Assembly (NCBI GenBank): GCA_016711095.1
Contig: JADJTP010000002.1
Span: 558,001-622,000, forward strand
From: Actinomycetales bacterium
Lineage (GTDB): Bacteria > Actinomycetota > Actinomycetes > Actinomycetales > Dermatophilaceae
DNA: 64,000 nt
Direction: 5' to 3'
Position numbers and translations under genes: made by a program. Below, one piece after another: positions 15,841-24,402 of the stretch (the stretch's first letter is position 1; each line of letters opens with the position of its first letter). Below the pieces are notes generated by a model that saw nothing but the letters and a program-made list of their open reading frames with translations, was not told where the DNA came from and made no database searches.

Positions 15841-17552
15841 TCGGGCAGGTCACCAGCGGCCACGCCAGCCGCGCCCGCGCCGACCAGATCGACACCTTCC
15901 TCGGCCAGCCCACCCGCCGCTACACCGACGGCGCCGTCACCGGGCTGCCCCAGGCCTGGGCCGAGTGCGATCTGATCGTCAGCCACCTCGCCCTCGGCGC
16001 CACCACCCGCATCCTCGCCCCACTACTGGCCTCAAAGAAGGCCGACCCCGGCGTGGTCGTCATCGACGACGCCGGCAGGTTCGTCATCCCGCTGGTCGGT
16101 GGCCATGCCGGCGGGGCCAACGACCTCGCTACCCGGATCGCCGAAGGCCTCGGCGCCACCGCTGTCCTCACCACCGCCACCGACGCGACCGGGGTACCCG
16201 GACTGGACACCCTCGGCTGGCACTGGTCTGGGGACGTCGCCGCCGTCACCCGCGCCATCCTCGACGGCCGGCCTGTCACAGTGCGCCGCAGCCAGCCCTG
16301 GCCGCTGCCACCGCTGCCGGCCACCGTGAGGGTGCTGGGGCCGGACGATGAGGAGCCCGTCGGTGTTGTCGCCCGGGTCCTGGTCACCGATCAGATCACC
16401 GAACCCGGCGACCTGGCCACCGTGGTGCTCAACCCACCCAGTCTCGTCGCCGGCATGGGCTGCAACCGCGGCACGGACGCCACCGCGCTCCGTGCCCTCC
16501 TCGAACAGACTCTGGAGCAGGCCGGGCTCGCCATCGGATCCCTGGCCGCGATCACCACCGTGGACGTCAAGGCCGACGAGCCCGGCCTCGTCGCACTCGC
16601 CGCCCAGCTCGGCGCTCCGTTGGTCACCTACGCCGCCGGCCAGCTCGCCGCGGTCGAGGTGCCCAACCCCAGCGCCGCACCCGAGGCCGCCGTCGGCACC
16701 CCGAGCGTCGCCGAGGCCTCCGTGCTCGTCCATGGCGCTGTCCTTATCGTGGAGAAGAAGCGGACGCCCGCAGCGACCTGCTCGATCGGACGCATCCCCG
16801 CCCGCGGCCGGCTCACCGTGATCGGTCTCGGGCCCGGGTCTCGCGACCTCACCACCCCCCGCGCCCAGCAGGCCATCCGACAGGCCTCCGTCGTTGTCGG
16901 CTACCGGCCCTACGTCGCCCAGGTCAAGGACCTGCTGCGGCCCGGAGTCCGAATCGCAAGCACACCGATGGGCAAGGAGGAGGAGCGAACCGCCACCGCA
17001 ATCCGGCTCGCGCGCGAAGGCAACAACGTCGCCCTGGTGTGCTCCGGCGACCCGGCGATCTACGCGATGGCCTCCCCCACTCTCGAACAGGGCACCGAGG
17101 GCATCGACCTCGAGATCATTCCCGGTGTCACCGCCAGCCTCGCAGCGTCCGCCATCCTCGGTGCGCCGCTCGGCCACGACCACGCCACCATCTCGCTGTC
17201 TGATCTGCACACCGACTGGGCCACCATCCTGACCCGCCTCCGCGCCGCTGCCGAGGCCGATTTGGTCACTGTCCTGTACAACCCGCGCAGCCGCACCCGG
17301 CTGCACCACCTGCCCGACGCGCTGGCCATCTTCGCCGAACACCGCCCACCGACCACGCCGGTCGCGGTGGTCGAGGAGGCAGACCGGCCCGGTCAGGTCG
17401 TCACCCTCGCCACGCTGGCCGACTTCGACCCCGACGTGGTCAACATGAATTCTCTCGTCGTCGTCGGCTCCTCCACCACGCGCTACCTTCCCGCCGGGAC
17501 CGGGCGCACCGCCATGGTCACCCCCCGCGATTACCACTGGATGGAACGATGA
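15837..17552 (+). CDS. Fused cobalt-precorrin-5A hydrolase (CbiG) and precorrin-3B C17-methyltransferase (CobJ/CbiH)
   Basis: The 571-residue product combines two steps. CbiG comprises an N-terminal part with LIVSHLALGATTRI and the motif FVIPLVGGHAGGANDLA, a middle part, and a C-terminal domain from about residue 203 with LVAGMGCNRGTD and DVKADEPGL. CbiG opens the lactone of cobalt-precorrin-5A and releases the C-2 unit as acetaldehyde. From residue about 324, LTVIGLGPGSRDLTTPRA starts CobJ/CbiH, with VALVCSGDPAIYAMASP and the motif VTVLYNPRSRTR; it methylates C-17 and contracts the ring. Overlaps with neighbours at both ends show coupling. CbiG marks the early-cobalt route. Confidence 0.94.
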   Translation: MIGQVTSGHASRARADQIDTFLGQPTRRYTDGAVTGLPQAWAECDLIVSHLALGATTRILAPLLASKKADPGVVVIDDAGRFVIPLVGGHAGGANDLATRIAEGLGATAVLTTATDATGVPGLDTLGWHWSGDVAAVTRAILDGRPVTVRRSQPWPLPPLPATVRVLGPDDEEPVGVVARVLVTDQITEPGDLATVVLNPPSLVAGMGCNRGTDATALRALLEQTLEQAGLAIGSLAAITTVDVKADEPGLVALAAQLGAPLVTYAAGQLAAVEVPNPSAAPEAAVGTPSVAEASVLVHGAVLIVEKKRTPAATCSIGRIPARGRLTVIGLGPGSRDLTTPRAQQAIRQASVVVGYRPYVAQVKDLLRPGVRIASTPMGKEEERTATAIRLAREGNNVALVCSGDPAIYAMASPTLEQGTEGIDLEIIPGVTASLAASAILGAPLGHDHATISLSDLHTDWATILTRLRAAAEADLVTVLYNPRSRTRLHHLPDALAIFAEHRPPTTPVAVVEEADRPGQVVTLATLADFDPDVVNMNSLVVVGSSTTRYLPAGTGRTAMVTPRDYHWMER

Positions 17553-18796
17553 GCCACGCGAACCCCGCCCCGCCGCCCGCCACCTCTCCACCGCTGGTCA
17601 TCGCCGGCCACGGCACCAGGGTCAACGCCGGCGCCGACGCCGCCGCCACCCTCGTCGAGAAGGTCCGCGCGCTACTGCCCGGCGTCCGCGTCGAGGCCGG
17701 GTTCGTCGAACTCACCCCGCCGACCATCGACGCCGCCCTCGACGGGGTGCTCGCCGACGCGTCCGCCGCCGTGGTCGTGCCGCTGATGATCGGCACGGGC
17801 GGACACGTCCGGGACGATATTCCCAAGGCGATCGACCAGTCCAGGGCCCGAAACCTCGACGCGACCGTCGTCTATACCAGGCACCTCGGGTCCCCCAGGC
17901 CGCTGGTCGCCGCCGTCCACGCCCGGATCGCCGCCGCCCGCCCGGAATGGCCCGCCGAGGACACCGACGTGGTGATGGTCGGACGCGGCTGCAGCGTCAC
18001 CGACGCCAACGCCGACCACGTCCGGCTGTCCCGGATCGTGTTCGAAACCGGCGGCTACCACCAGGTGCTGTCCGCGTTCATCCAGGTCGCCCGGCCCAGC
18101 CTCCCGCAGATCCTGCACCAGTACTACGCCTCCGGCAGCCGCCGCATCGTCGTCATGCCGCACTTCCTCTTTACCGGCCGGCTCGACCAATGGGTGCACC
18201 AGCAGGTCGAGGAGTTCCGCGCGGCTCACCCCGACGCCGTCATCGCAATCGCCGACGTGATCGGACCCTGCGACGAGCTCGCCCAGGTCGTCGCCCAGCG
18301 CTACAAGGAAGGGATGCTCCGCGCCCGGACCACCACCGGCTCGCCGCCTTACCTCACCGGTCTGCTGTTGCGGGACCGGAAGGTCGTCGTCGTAGGCGGC
18401 GGCTGCGTCGCCCGCCGCCGCGTCCCCAAGCTGCTCGACGCCGGCGCCAGGGTCGATGTCATAGCCCCCGAAGTGCACAGCCGCCTCGCCAGGCTCGCCG
18501 AAGCCGGGGCGATCACCTGGCACGCCCGCCACTTCCAGCCCTCCGACCTGGACGGAGCCTGGTACGTCCTCGCCCTCACAAACTCGGCAGAGGCCAACGC
18601 CGACATCGTCGCCGAGGCCGAGACCCGGCACACCTACTGCGTCCGCGCCGACCGAGCCGACGAAGGATCAGCCTGGACCCCGGCCACCGGCGACACCGCC
18701 GGGGTCACCGTCGCGGCCATCACCAGACACGACCCGCTCCGGGCTCGCCGGGCCCGCGACCGGTTCCTCGACGTCGTCCACCAAGAGTCCCTGTGA
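17549..18796 (+). CDS. Fused sirohydrochlorin cobaltochelatase CbiX and precorrin-2 dehydrogenase
   Basis: Residues 1 to about 265 are a two-lobed CbiX-type chelatase: VIAGHGT with His21, VVPLMIGTGGHVRDDI, and in the second lobe VMVGRGC and VMPHFLFTGRL with a further His. From about residue 268 a CysG N-terminal/Met8-like dehydrogenase follows, with the NAD site VVVVGGGCVARRRVPKLL. The dehydrogenase would oxidise precorrin-2 to sirohydrochlorin and hand it to the chelatase for cobalt insertion, so the fusion links successive steps. It commits the pathway to early cobalt insertion. Its stop overlaps the cobH GTG. Confidence 0.93.
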   Translation: MSHANPAPPPATSPPLVIAGHGTRVNAGADAAATLVEKVRALLPGVRVEAGFVELTPPTIDAALDGVLADASAAVVVPLMIGTGGHVRDDIPKAIDQSRARNLDATVVYTRHLGSPRPLVAAVHARIAAARPEWPAEDTDVVMVGRGCSVTDANADHVRLSRIVFETGGYHQVLSAFIQVARPSLPQILHQYYASGSRRIVVMPHFLFTGRLDQWVHQQVEEFRAAHPDAVIAIADVIGPCDELAQVVAQRYKEGMLRARTTTGSPPYLTGLLLRDRKVVVVGGGCVARRRVPKLLDAGARVDVIAPEVHSRLARLAEAGAITWHARHFQPSDLDGAWYVLALTNSAEANADIVAEAETRHTYCVRADRADEGSAWTPATGDTAGVTVAAITRHDPLRARRARDRFLDVVHQESL

Positions 18797-19434
18797 GCTA
18801 CGACTACGTCAAGGACGGCGCCGAGATCTACCGGCAGTCCTTCGCCACCATCGAAGCCGAATGCGATCTCGACTGCCTCCCGGAAGCATTGCGACACGTC
18901 GCTGTCCGGATGATCCACGCCAGCGGGCAGATCGACCTGCTCGACGACCTGGCCTGGTCCGACGGGCTCGTCACGTCCGCCACCACGGCGCTGCAGCACG
19001 GCGCACCCATCCTGTGCGACTCCCGCATGGTCGCCAGCGGCATCATCCGCTCACGACTCCCCCACCACAACGACATCCTCTGCTTCCTCGGCGACCCCCG
19101 ACTGGACGACCTCGCTGCCCGGCTCGGCACCACCAAGACAGCCGCAGCCGTCGAACTGTGGCGCCCCCACCTCGCCGGATCCATCGTCGCCATCGGCAAC
19201 GCCCCCACCGCGCTGTTCCACCTGCTCGAGATCCTCCAACAAGAGCCAGCGCTGAAGCCGGCCACCGTCCTCGGCATCCCCGTCGGCTTCATCGGCGCCG
19301 CCGAGTCCAAGCGGGCACTCGCCGACAGCACCCTCGGCTTGGACTACCTCGTCGTCCACGGACGCAGGGGCGGCAGCGCCGTCAGCGTCGCCGCCATCAA
19401 CGCCCTGTGCGGAACCGACGGACGCACCGGCTGA
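18793..19434 (+). CDS. cobH: Precorrin-8X / cobalt-precorrin-8 methylmutase
   Basis: CobH/CbiC shifts the C-11 methyl to C-12, giving (hydrogeno)cobyrinate. The 213-residue protein shows VRMIHASGQIDLLDDL, PILCDSRMVASGI and VGFIGAAESKRAL, the last two forming the active site region of the family. I take GTG 18793, overlapping the preceding stop by GTGA. It closes the cobI-cobM-cbiE-cbiG/cobJ-cbiX-cobH operon. Its last 327 bases are duplicated at 28097-28423. Confidence 0.95.
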   Translation: MSYDYVKDGAEIYRQSFATIEAECDLDCLPEALRHVAVRMIHASGQIDLLDDLAWSDGLVTSATTALQHGAPILCDSRMVASGIIRSRLPHHNDILCFLGDPRLDDLAARLGTTKTAAAVELWRPHLAGSIVAIGNAPTALFHLLEILQQEPALKPATVLGIPVGFIGAAESKRALADSTLGLDYLVVHGRRGGSAVSVAAINALCGTDGRTG

Positions 19435-19445
19435 ACCAGCCAGCG
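19108..19445 (+). repeat. Left copy of cobH 3'-end direct repeat
   Basis: This segment of intact cobH recurs at 28097-28433 with no indel in the coding part and six substitutions; one extra A follows the stop here. Both copies run in the same direction and bound the island of about 8.65 kb. Upstream of 19108 the two loci are unrelated, and after about 19445 they diverge again. Confidence 0.95.
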
Positions 19446-19587
19446 GTCAACGCGACCGCGCATCGAAGGCGCTCGTTCGGACAGCGATCGGCTGGGCTCT
19501 TCGGGAGGTTCACCTGCCAAATGTGTCCGTTCCGGCGCCACCCTGGCCGGGAGGGTGAGGAGCTGGTACGGGAGGTCGGGCCTGGGT

Positions 19588-20568
19588 TTAGGTCATGTCG
19601 AAGACGAGAGCGCGGGCGCATTGCCGGAGAGAACCTCCTCGAAGCACTCGTTGACGTCGTCAAGCTGACGGGTCTGCGCGATCACCCGGGTACGGCCCAT
19701 CGCGTGCAGCATGTACGTTTCGGCGAGGTCGTTGCGCGTCCCGACCAGGGAGCCGTGCACCGAGATGCCGGACAGCACGGTCTCGAAGACCGGAAGGGTC
19801 AGGCTGTTGTCGGCAGGCAGTCCCACCAGGACCAGCCGCCCACGCGGGTTCAGGGCGGCATGGGCCGAGGCCATGACGCTGGGGGATGGCACGGTCACCA
19901 AGGCGATGTCGGCGCCGCCGGCAGCGGCGACCTGAGCGGCCAGATCACCCCGGGCCTCTATGACGTGGTCGCGCCGAGCTCCTGGGCCAGCGACAGTTTG
20001 TCGTCATGGACATCTACCGCGATCGTGCGGCAGCCGAACACCGAGGCGTACTGCAGGCCCAGGTGCCCCAAACCCCCGATGCCGACGACCATGACCGACT
20101 CGGTCGGCTGCGGAGCCACAGCCTTGAGGGCGGCGTAAGTCGTGACCCCGGCACAGGTCAGTGGCGCCGCGTCGAGCGAGCTGACCGCCTCGGGTACGCG
20201 CACCACATGGCTGGCGTAGCCCACGGCATACTCGGCGTAGCCGCCATTCATCGTGTAGCCCATGTATTGCGGGCTCTGGCAGTACGTCTCGTGACCGCCG
20301 ACGCAGTAGCGACAGCGTCCGCAGGCGTGGGCCAGCCAGGGCAGCGCGACCCTGTCACCGGGCTCAAGGGTCGTGACTCCCGCACCGAGGGCCTCGACGC
20401 GGCCCACCCCTTCGTGACGGGGGAAGAGGGGAAGGGTGGGCTTGACCGGCCAGTCGCCGTGGGCGGCGTGATGTCGGTGTGGCAAAGCCCGCTGGACTCG
20501 ATGCGCACCAGCACCTGGCCGGGGCCCGGCTCAGGTCGATCCACCTGACCGACGCGCAGGGCGCCCAA
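19588..20568 (-). pseudogene. Zinc-dependent alcohol dehydrogenase, three frameshifts
   Basis: Joined across frames, the product is a medium-chain zinc alcohol dehydrogenase of about 330 residues. It shows GLCHTDI at the catalytic-zinc site, the structural zinc cluster CGRCRYCVGGHETYC, the NAD fold VVGIGGLGHLGLQYA, and C-terminal RQLDDVNECFEEVLSGNAPA. Single-base losses break the frame near 20473 (after CHTDI), near 19971 (after QELGAT) and near 19613 (after GNAPA). The usual GHE at the catalytic site reads RHE here. The start is unclear; a TTG at 20568 fits. Real decay is likelier than error given the substitution, but three lost C/G bases could also be assembly faults. Confidence 0.85.
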
Positions 20569-20968
20569 CGAGATCAGTCAATCGTCCTCGTACTTAACTC
20601 ATTCAGTCCCCGACGGCACGAAGGTTCGATCTTTGGGAGAGCGCCAACCTTCGGGAACCGATCATCGGCGATGCCCGGGTTGGGGACAGGCAGTTGTTTC
20701 TCGTCAACATCTACCGTGTAGCTGTGCCAGCTCGCTGAGGCGCACTGGGATCGATCCACCCTCGACATGGGACTGCCCTGCCTTCTTGGCACGCGCCCAT
20801 TCACGCATCCAACGCGCGGCAGGCGGTGACGTGATCTCCACAATGCCCTGGCGCTCTTCACTGTCGGGTAGATCCATCAGCCGTCAGGCTTCTTGTCCCC
20901 GCGCCGGCGTCCGCGAGCTTGATGTCGATCCCGAGTATCTGCTCCATGGCGCGGAGCCCAATCTCTCC
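20569..20968. other. 400-base gap with at most one small gene
   Basis: This stretch between the dehydrogenase remnant and the receiver gene has no recognisable family. A 29-codon frame starts at 20947 just after the receiver gene stop, and a 57-codon frame lies at 20704-20877 (listed separately). The rest shows no motif, hairpin or repeat that I can support. Confidence 0.35.
20704..20877 (-). CDS. Possible small ORF downstream of the kinase-receiver operon
   Basis: ATG at 20877 opens 57 codons giving a charged product (it starts MDLPDSEERQGIVEITSP and contains ARWMREWARAKKAG, then SIPVRLSELAQLHGRC). The amino acid make-up looks more protein-like than the surrounding chance frames, and it lies in the direction of the operon 92 bases beyond the receiver stop. 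There is no clear ribosome site and I recognise no family. It could be the remains of a larger fourth operon gene. Confidence 0.3.
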   Translation of the reverse strand: MDLPDSEERQGIVEITSPPAARWMREWARAKKAGQSHVEGGSIPVRLSELAQLHGRC

Positions 20969-22123
20969 TTAACGCCTGGCCTTCGCTCCGATCGCAGTGT
21001 TCAGAGGTTTCCGAACATCGTGCGATGTGATTGTCGCCGGAGTCGCCTCCAGCCTTTCTTTGATGAGATCGGCGTCGAGATCGGGCACGCCGATGCGTCC
21101 GCGGAAGTGGCTGTGTTGCACGAGGAGGGCTTCGGAGAAAGGACTTACGAGAGAAGCGACGGGCTCCATTGTTCCGAGCGTATCCGCCGTGACGGACCGC
21201 ACATTCTCAAGGTCGATGACGAGGTCCGGGATGTCACGGAACGCGGGGAGGTAGTGGTAGCGCCCCTGCGTTGCCATCAGGACGTCCTTGCGCAGCTCGT
21301 TCCACTCGCCCTTAGCGGCATTGCCCTTTGCCTTCGCCGCAGTCCAGCCGAGATACTTCTGATGGGTTTCGAGTGGCCCAGCGTGCGCCAAGAGGACGAA
21401 CTCGAACTTGTTCTGCTCGAAGTCGCATGCCGGGGTCAGAGCCACCCACCATGCCTTCCCACCTTCACGGAGGACGTCGCCGGGAGCGCGTGTCTCTGAG
21501 GCCGGCGGGTAGACGTAACGATGGCTCGGGTGCGCGGTGAAGGACTGCTCGCGGTCTTCGTCAAGAATCCGAGCGAGTCGGCTGATGAGCACCTGCGCGA
21601 CTGTGGCGGGATCGACGCCGTTGGTGTACTCGCCCCAATGGGGTCCGAGCTCCGTCCACATGTGCTTCTTGAGCACTGAAGCGACGTTCTTCTCTATGTC
21701 GGTGATCGTGTCGAGCGCGCGACTGGTGATGGCCGCTTCGACAGCTGCTGGAAGCTGGTCGATGTCGTCCTTCTTCACGACGGCGACGAGAGGCAACATG
21801 ACGTCCTGCTCGACCTTCTCGGGCAAGGCGGTCCAGAAGATGACTGGGGCGAAGCGCGCTTCTCTGATCTCCCGAAAGACCGTGTGGCCAGCAATCTCGT
21901 CAGCCGACGTGGCATTCGGAGTATCTCGTCGCACGTCGAGCACAACCACATCGCTCTCGCCGCCCTGAACGAGAGCGAATCCCGCGTCAAAATCCGTCTC
22001 GACCTGCACATAAACGTCGATGTCCGGGTTCTGTTCGAATCCCTCGGTGATCTCGCGCTGCGCGTCAGCTGCAAGCTGGGCGTCGTCCTCGATGACCAAG
22101 ACCCGCCATGTTCTTGTCGCCAT
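20969..22123 (-). CDS. Receiver-domain protein with unassigned C-terminal domain
   Basis: Residues 1 to about 135 form a CheY-like receiver: acidic pocket VLVIEDD (Glu12-Asp14), phosphoacceptor Asp63 in VVVLDVRRD, Thr98 in IFWTALPE and Lys117/118 in VVKKDD. All key residues are present, so phosphorylation is plausible. Residues about 140-384 match no output domain I know: no helix-turn-helix is visible, and notable stretches are HPSHRYVYPP, AWWVALTPACDFE and FVLLAHAGPL. The start overlaps the kinase stop by one base (TGATG). As last gene of the operon it is the likely response partner and perhaps the effector. Confidence 0.8.
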   Translation of the reverse strand: MATRTWRVLVIEDDAQLAADAQREITEGFEQNPDIDVYVQVETDFDAGFALVQGGESDVVVLDVRRDTPNATSADEIAGHTVFREIREARFAPVIFWTALPEKVEQDVMLPLVAVVKKDDIDQLPAAVEAAITSRALDTITDIEKNVASVLKKHMWTELGPHWGEYTNGVDPATVAQVLISRLARILDEDREQSFTAHPSHRYVYPPASETRAPGDVLREGGKAWWVALTPACDFEQNKFEFVLLAHAGPLETHQKYLGWTAAKAKGNAAKGEWNELRKDVLMATQGRYHYLPAFRDIPDLVIDLENVRSVTADTLGTMEPVASLVSPFSEALLVQHSHFRGRIGVPDLDADLIKERLEATPATITSHDVRKPLNTAIGAKARR

Positions 22124-24402
22124 CAGACGCGTCTCCTGAATGTGGCCTCGAAGGTCGCACCGTCCAGTGGTCCCTCTTGGACGAGAGTCAACTCGCCCCC
22201 GTAGATGTCTTCCACCATGTTGCCCACGATGCTGAGGCCGAGGCCGACGCCATCGGGTTTGCTCGAGAAGTACGGATCGAAGATGTGCCCACGAACTTCG
22301 TCGGACACGCCCGGACCGGAGTCGCTGACGATGAAGGTCAACGACGAATCAGGGTTGCTTCGCGCATCGACGATCACCTTCCGCTCTGCGTCCTTTGGCT
22401 CCGTGGCGGTCCAGTAGAGCGCGTTCTGAACCAAGTTGACGAGAACAGTCAGCACTTCGGCTTCGTCGAGCCGAGTCGTCACATCTGTGTCGCCCGCCAC
22501 AAGCTTGACCCCACAATCGTCCGCCTCGACTTGCATGATAGAGATAGCGTTCTGGATCAGGTCGCTCGTCTGGATCTCTTTGGGCCGCCCGCGCTTGCGG
22601 CCTCCGAAGGGCTCGATCTGGTTGAAGAGCGATGAGAGGATCTCGGTCTGCACCGCGGTCTGCTCCATCGAATTCTGCGAGATCGTGATCTTCTCGTCCA
22701 TCGACAAGCTTGCTTTTCCGAGGTCTCGTTCACCGAAACGGGCGATGCTCTTGAGGCGTGTGACCACCGTTCGCCCATCGTGGATCACGCGATCGATGAG
22801 TGAGCCGAGCGTGGCGAGGCGCGAGTACCGCGACAACACCTGTTGAACTTCCTTGACGCCTTCCTGGATGTCCCGGTTCTTCTCGTCGATCAAACCAATG
22901 AGGCGAGTGTCACCTGGGTAGCTCGCGGCTAGGGCATTGCGGATCTCCCCGAGGTCGAATCGCTCGAACAGACCGACCTTCTTCTCAGTCGGAGGCTTCT
23001 TCGGGTGTCGTGCCTCATAGCGACGACGCTCCAGCTCGTTGAGGGCGGCGCGGACCAGCGCCTGGAGGTCTGAATAGGCGGTGCCTGCGAGGAAACCCTC
23101 GCGGTTCGACTGATCTTTCAGGCGCTGGTTCGCATCGGCACCGATGAAGATGTGGCCGACGATCTGGTTGTTGGAGAGCCGGAGCGTCGGGCTCTGCACT
23201 CGTCTGAGGTCGAGGCCGAGCCAGTCGTCGCCACTTTCACCGAACGGCAGTACGCGGAATCCATCCCTGTAGATACTGACGCCGGCGACATCGTCGAGTG
23301 TTTCGCGGAAGCCCTTCAAGTCCTTTGGGGTCAACGTCGACCCGTCTGCACCTGCGGCCGCTAATGTTCGCTGGATCGCTTTCTTGTCCCGGTCCCAGAC
23401 GTTGATTTCGAAGTCGAACGGTCCTGTTTGTGGCGCGCGCTTGTCGTTGTTCCAGAGCAGCTTCGCGGCGTGTTCTTCGTCGACCGGCGGCTCTTGCTGC
23501 ACATAGTGAAGGCGCGCTGAGCCGTTCGAGTCGACCGACCCGCTGAGACGGTAGTGCGGCGTCCTCAAGTCGGCAGACGGGTCTATCGGGCCGGCGAACT
23601 TCTGCAACGCGTCGGGCACAGCATCGAGCTCGACGAGGATCTGAAATTCAGGCTGCCCGATCTTCCGCGACTCGGGGTCGACGGTTCCGGCCTCGGCGAC
23701 TACGCTTTGGGCCGCGGTGCTCTCCGCGGGGCGAGGGCGAATCAGTCGAGTCAGCGCGGTCCGAAGGTCGACGAAGTCGTCTTCCGTCCACGTATGGGTC
23801 AGCTCTTCGATCTGGAGAAGCGTGCCGTGTCCCGGCTCCCAAGTCTCGCTGGCGGAGTCGGAGAAGGCCGCGCTGGCTGAGCCCTGCTCGGAGAATATGT
23901 TGGGAGCACCGATCTCCCATGCGACCTCGATCTCATCGAGGTATGCGTCGTCTTGGTCGAACTGGGCCCAGTCGATGAGGAGCTTCACCTCGCCGGAATC
24001 GGCTTGCCTGGTAACGAGTAGTAGCTCGCTGCCGAGTCTCGCGGCGGCAAGACGGCCGATCCCTTTCTCCCCCAGGACGCGTCGGCCGCGATCGCTCTTG
24101 GGCTTGCGCCGCTTTGTGTCGGTGGCGATGTCGAGCCAGGACCGCTGGAGTGTGCCGACATCCATCCCCTGTCCGTCGTCCCAGATCTCGATCCGGCCGC
24201 TGCCTTTGTCCAACGGCCCCTGGAAGCGGATTAGGACAGTGCTTGCATCCGCGTCGTACGAGTTCTTGACCAACTCGATGAGCGCGACCTTGTCACTGCT
24301 GATGAGGTCGTTGCCGAGCGTCCGCAGCAGTCGTGCGCGCGGCCTAAGCGCCCCTTTGCCTGATGGCGTTTCGGGCACGATCTCCGTTGGACCATCGCTC
24401 AT
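22123..24402 (-). CDS. Double GHKL ATPase: MORC/Hsp90-like module plus histidine-kinase core
   Basis: The 759-residue protein has two ATP-binding GHKL folds. The first (residues about 20-125) shows ALIELVKNSYDADA (Glu43, Asn47), WDDGQGM and GEKGIGRLAA, resembling MORC/MutL/Hsp90 ATPases, with a transducer-like middle (VSIYRDGFRVLPFGES near 375-390). The second is a histidine kinase: a dimerisation helix with His541 in RVIHDGRTVV, then the N box LVNLVQNALYWT (Asn660), VSDSGPGVSD and GVGLGLSIVG. No membrane segment is seen, so it is cytoplasmic. Its ATG overlaps the methyltransferase stop by ATGA. It presumably phosphorylates the receiver protein; what it senses is unknown. Confidence 0.85.
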   Translation of the reverse strand: MSDGPTEIVPETPSGKGALRPRARLLRTLGNDLISSDKVALIELVKNSYDADASTVLIRFQGPLDKGSGRIEIWDDGQGMDVGTLQRSWLDIATDTKRRKPKSDRGRRVLGEKGIGRLAAARLGSELLLVTRQADSGEVKLLIDWAQFDQDDAYLDEIEVAWEIGAPNIFSEQGSASAAFSDSASETWEPGHGTLLQIEELTHTWTEDDFVDLRTALTRLIRPRPAESTAAQSVVAEAGTVDPESRKIGQPEFQILVELDAVPDALQKFAGPIDPSADLRTPHYRLSGSVDSNGSARLHYVQQEPPVDEEHAAKLLWNNDKRAPQTGPFDFEINVWDRDKKAIQRTLAAAGADGSTLTPKDLKGFRETLDDVAGVSIYRDGFRVLPFGESGDDWLGLDLRRVQSPTLRLSNNQIVGHIFIGADANQRLKDQSNREGFLAGTAYSDLQALVRAALNELERRRYEARHPKKPPTEKKVGLFERFDLGEIRNALAASYPGDTRLIGLIDEKNRDIQEGVKEVQQVLSRYSRLATLGSLIDRVIHDGRTVVTRLKSIARFGERDLGKASLSMDEKITISQNSMEQTAVQTEILSSLFNQIEPFGGRKRGRPKEIQTSDLIQNAISIMQVEADDCGVKLVAGDTDVTTRLDEAEVLTVLVNLVQNALYWTATEPKDAERKVIVDARSNPDSSLTFIVSDSGPGVSDEVRGHIFDPYFSSKPDGVGLGLSIVGNMVEDIYGGELTLVQEGPLDGATFEATFRRRV

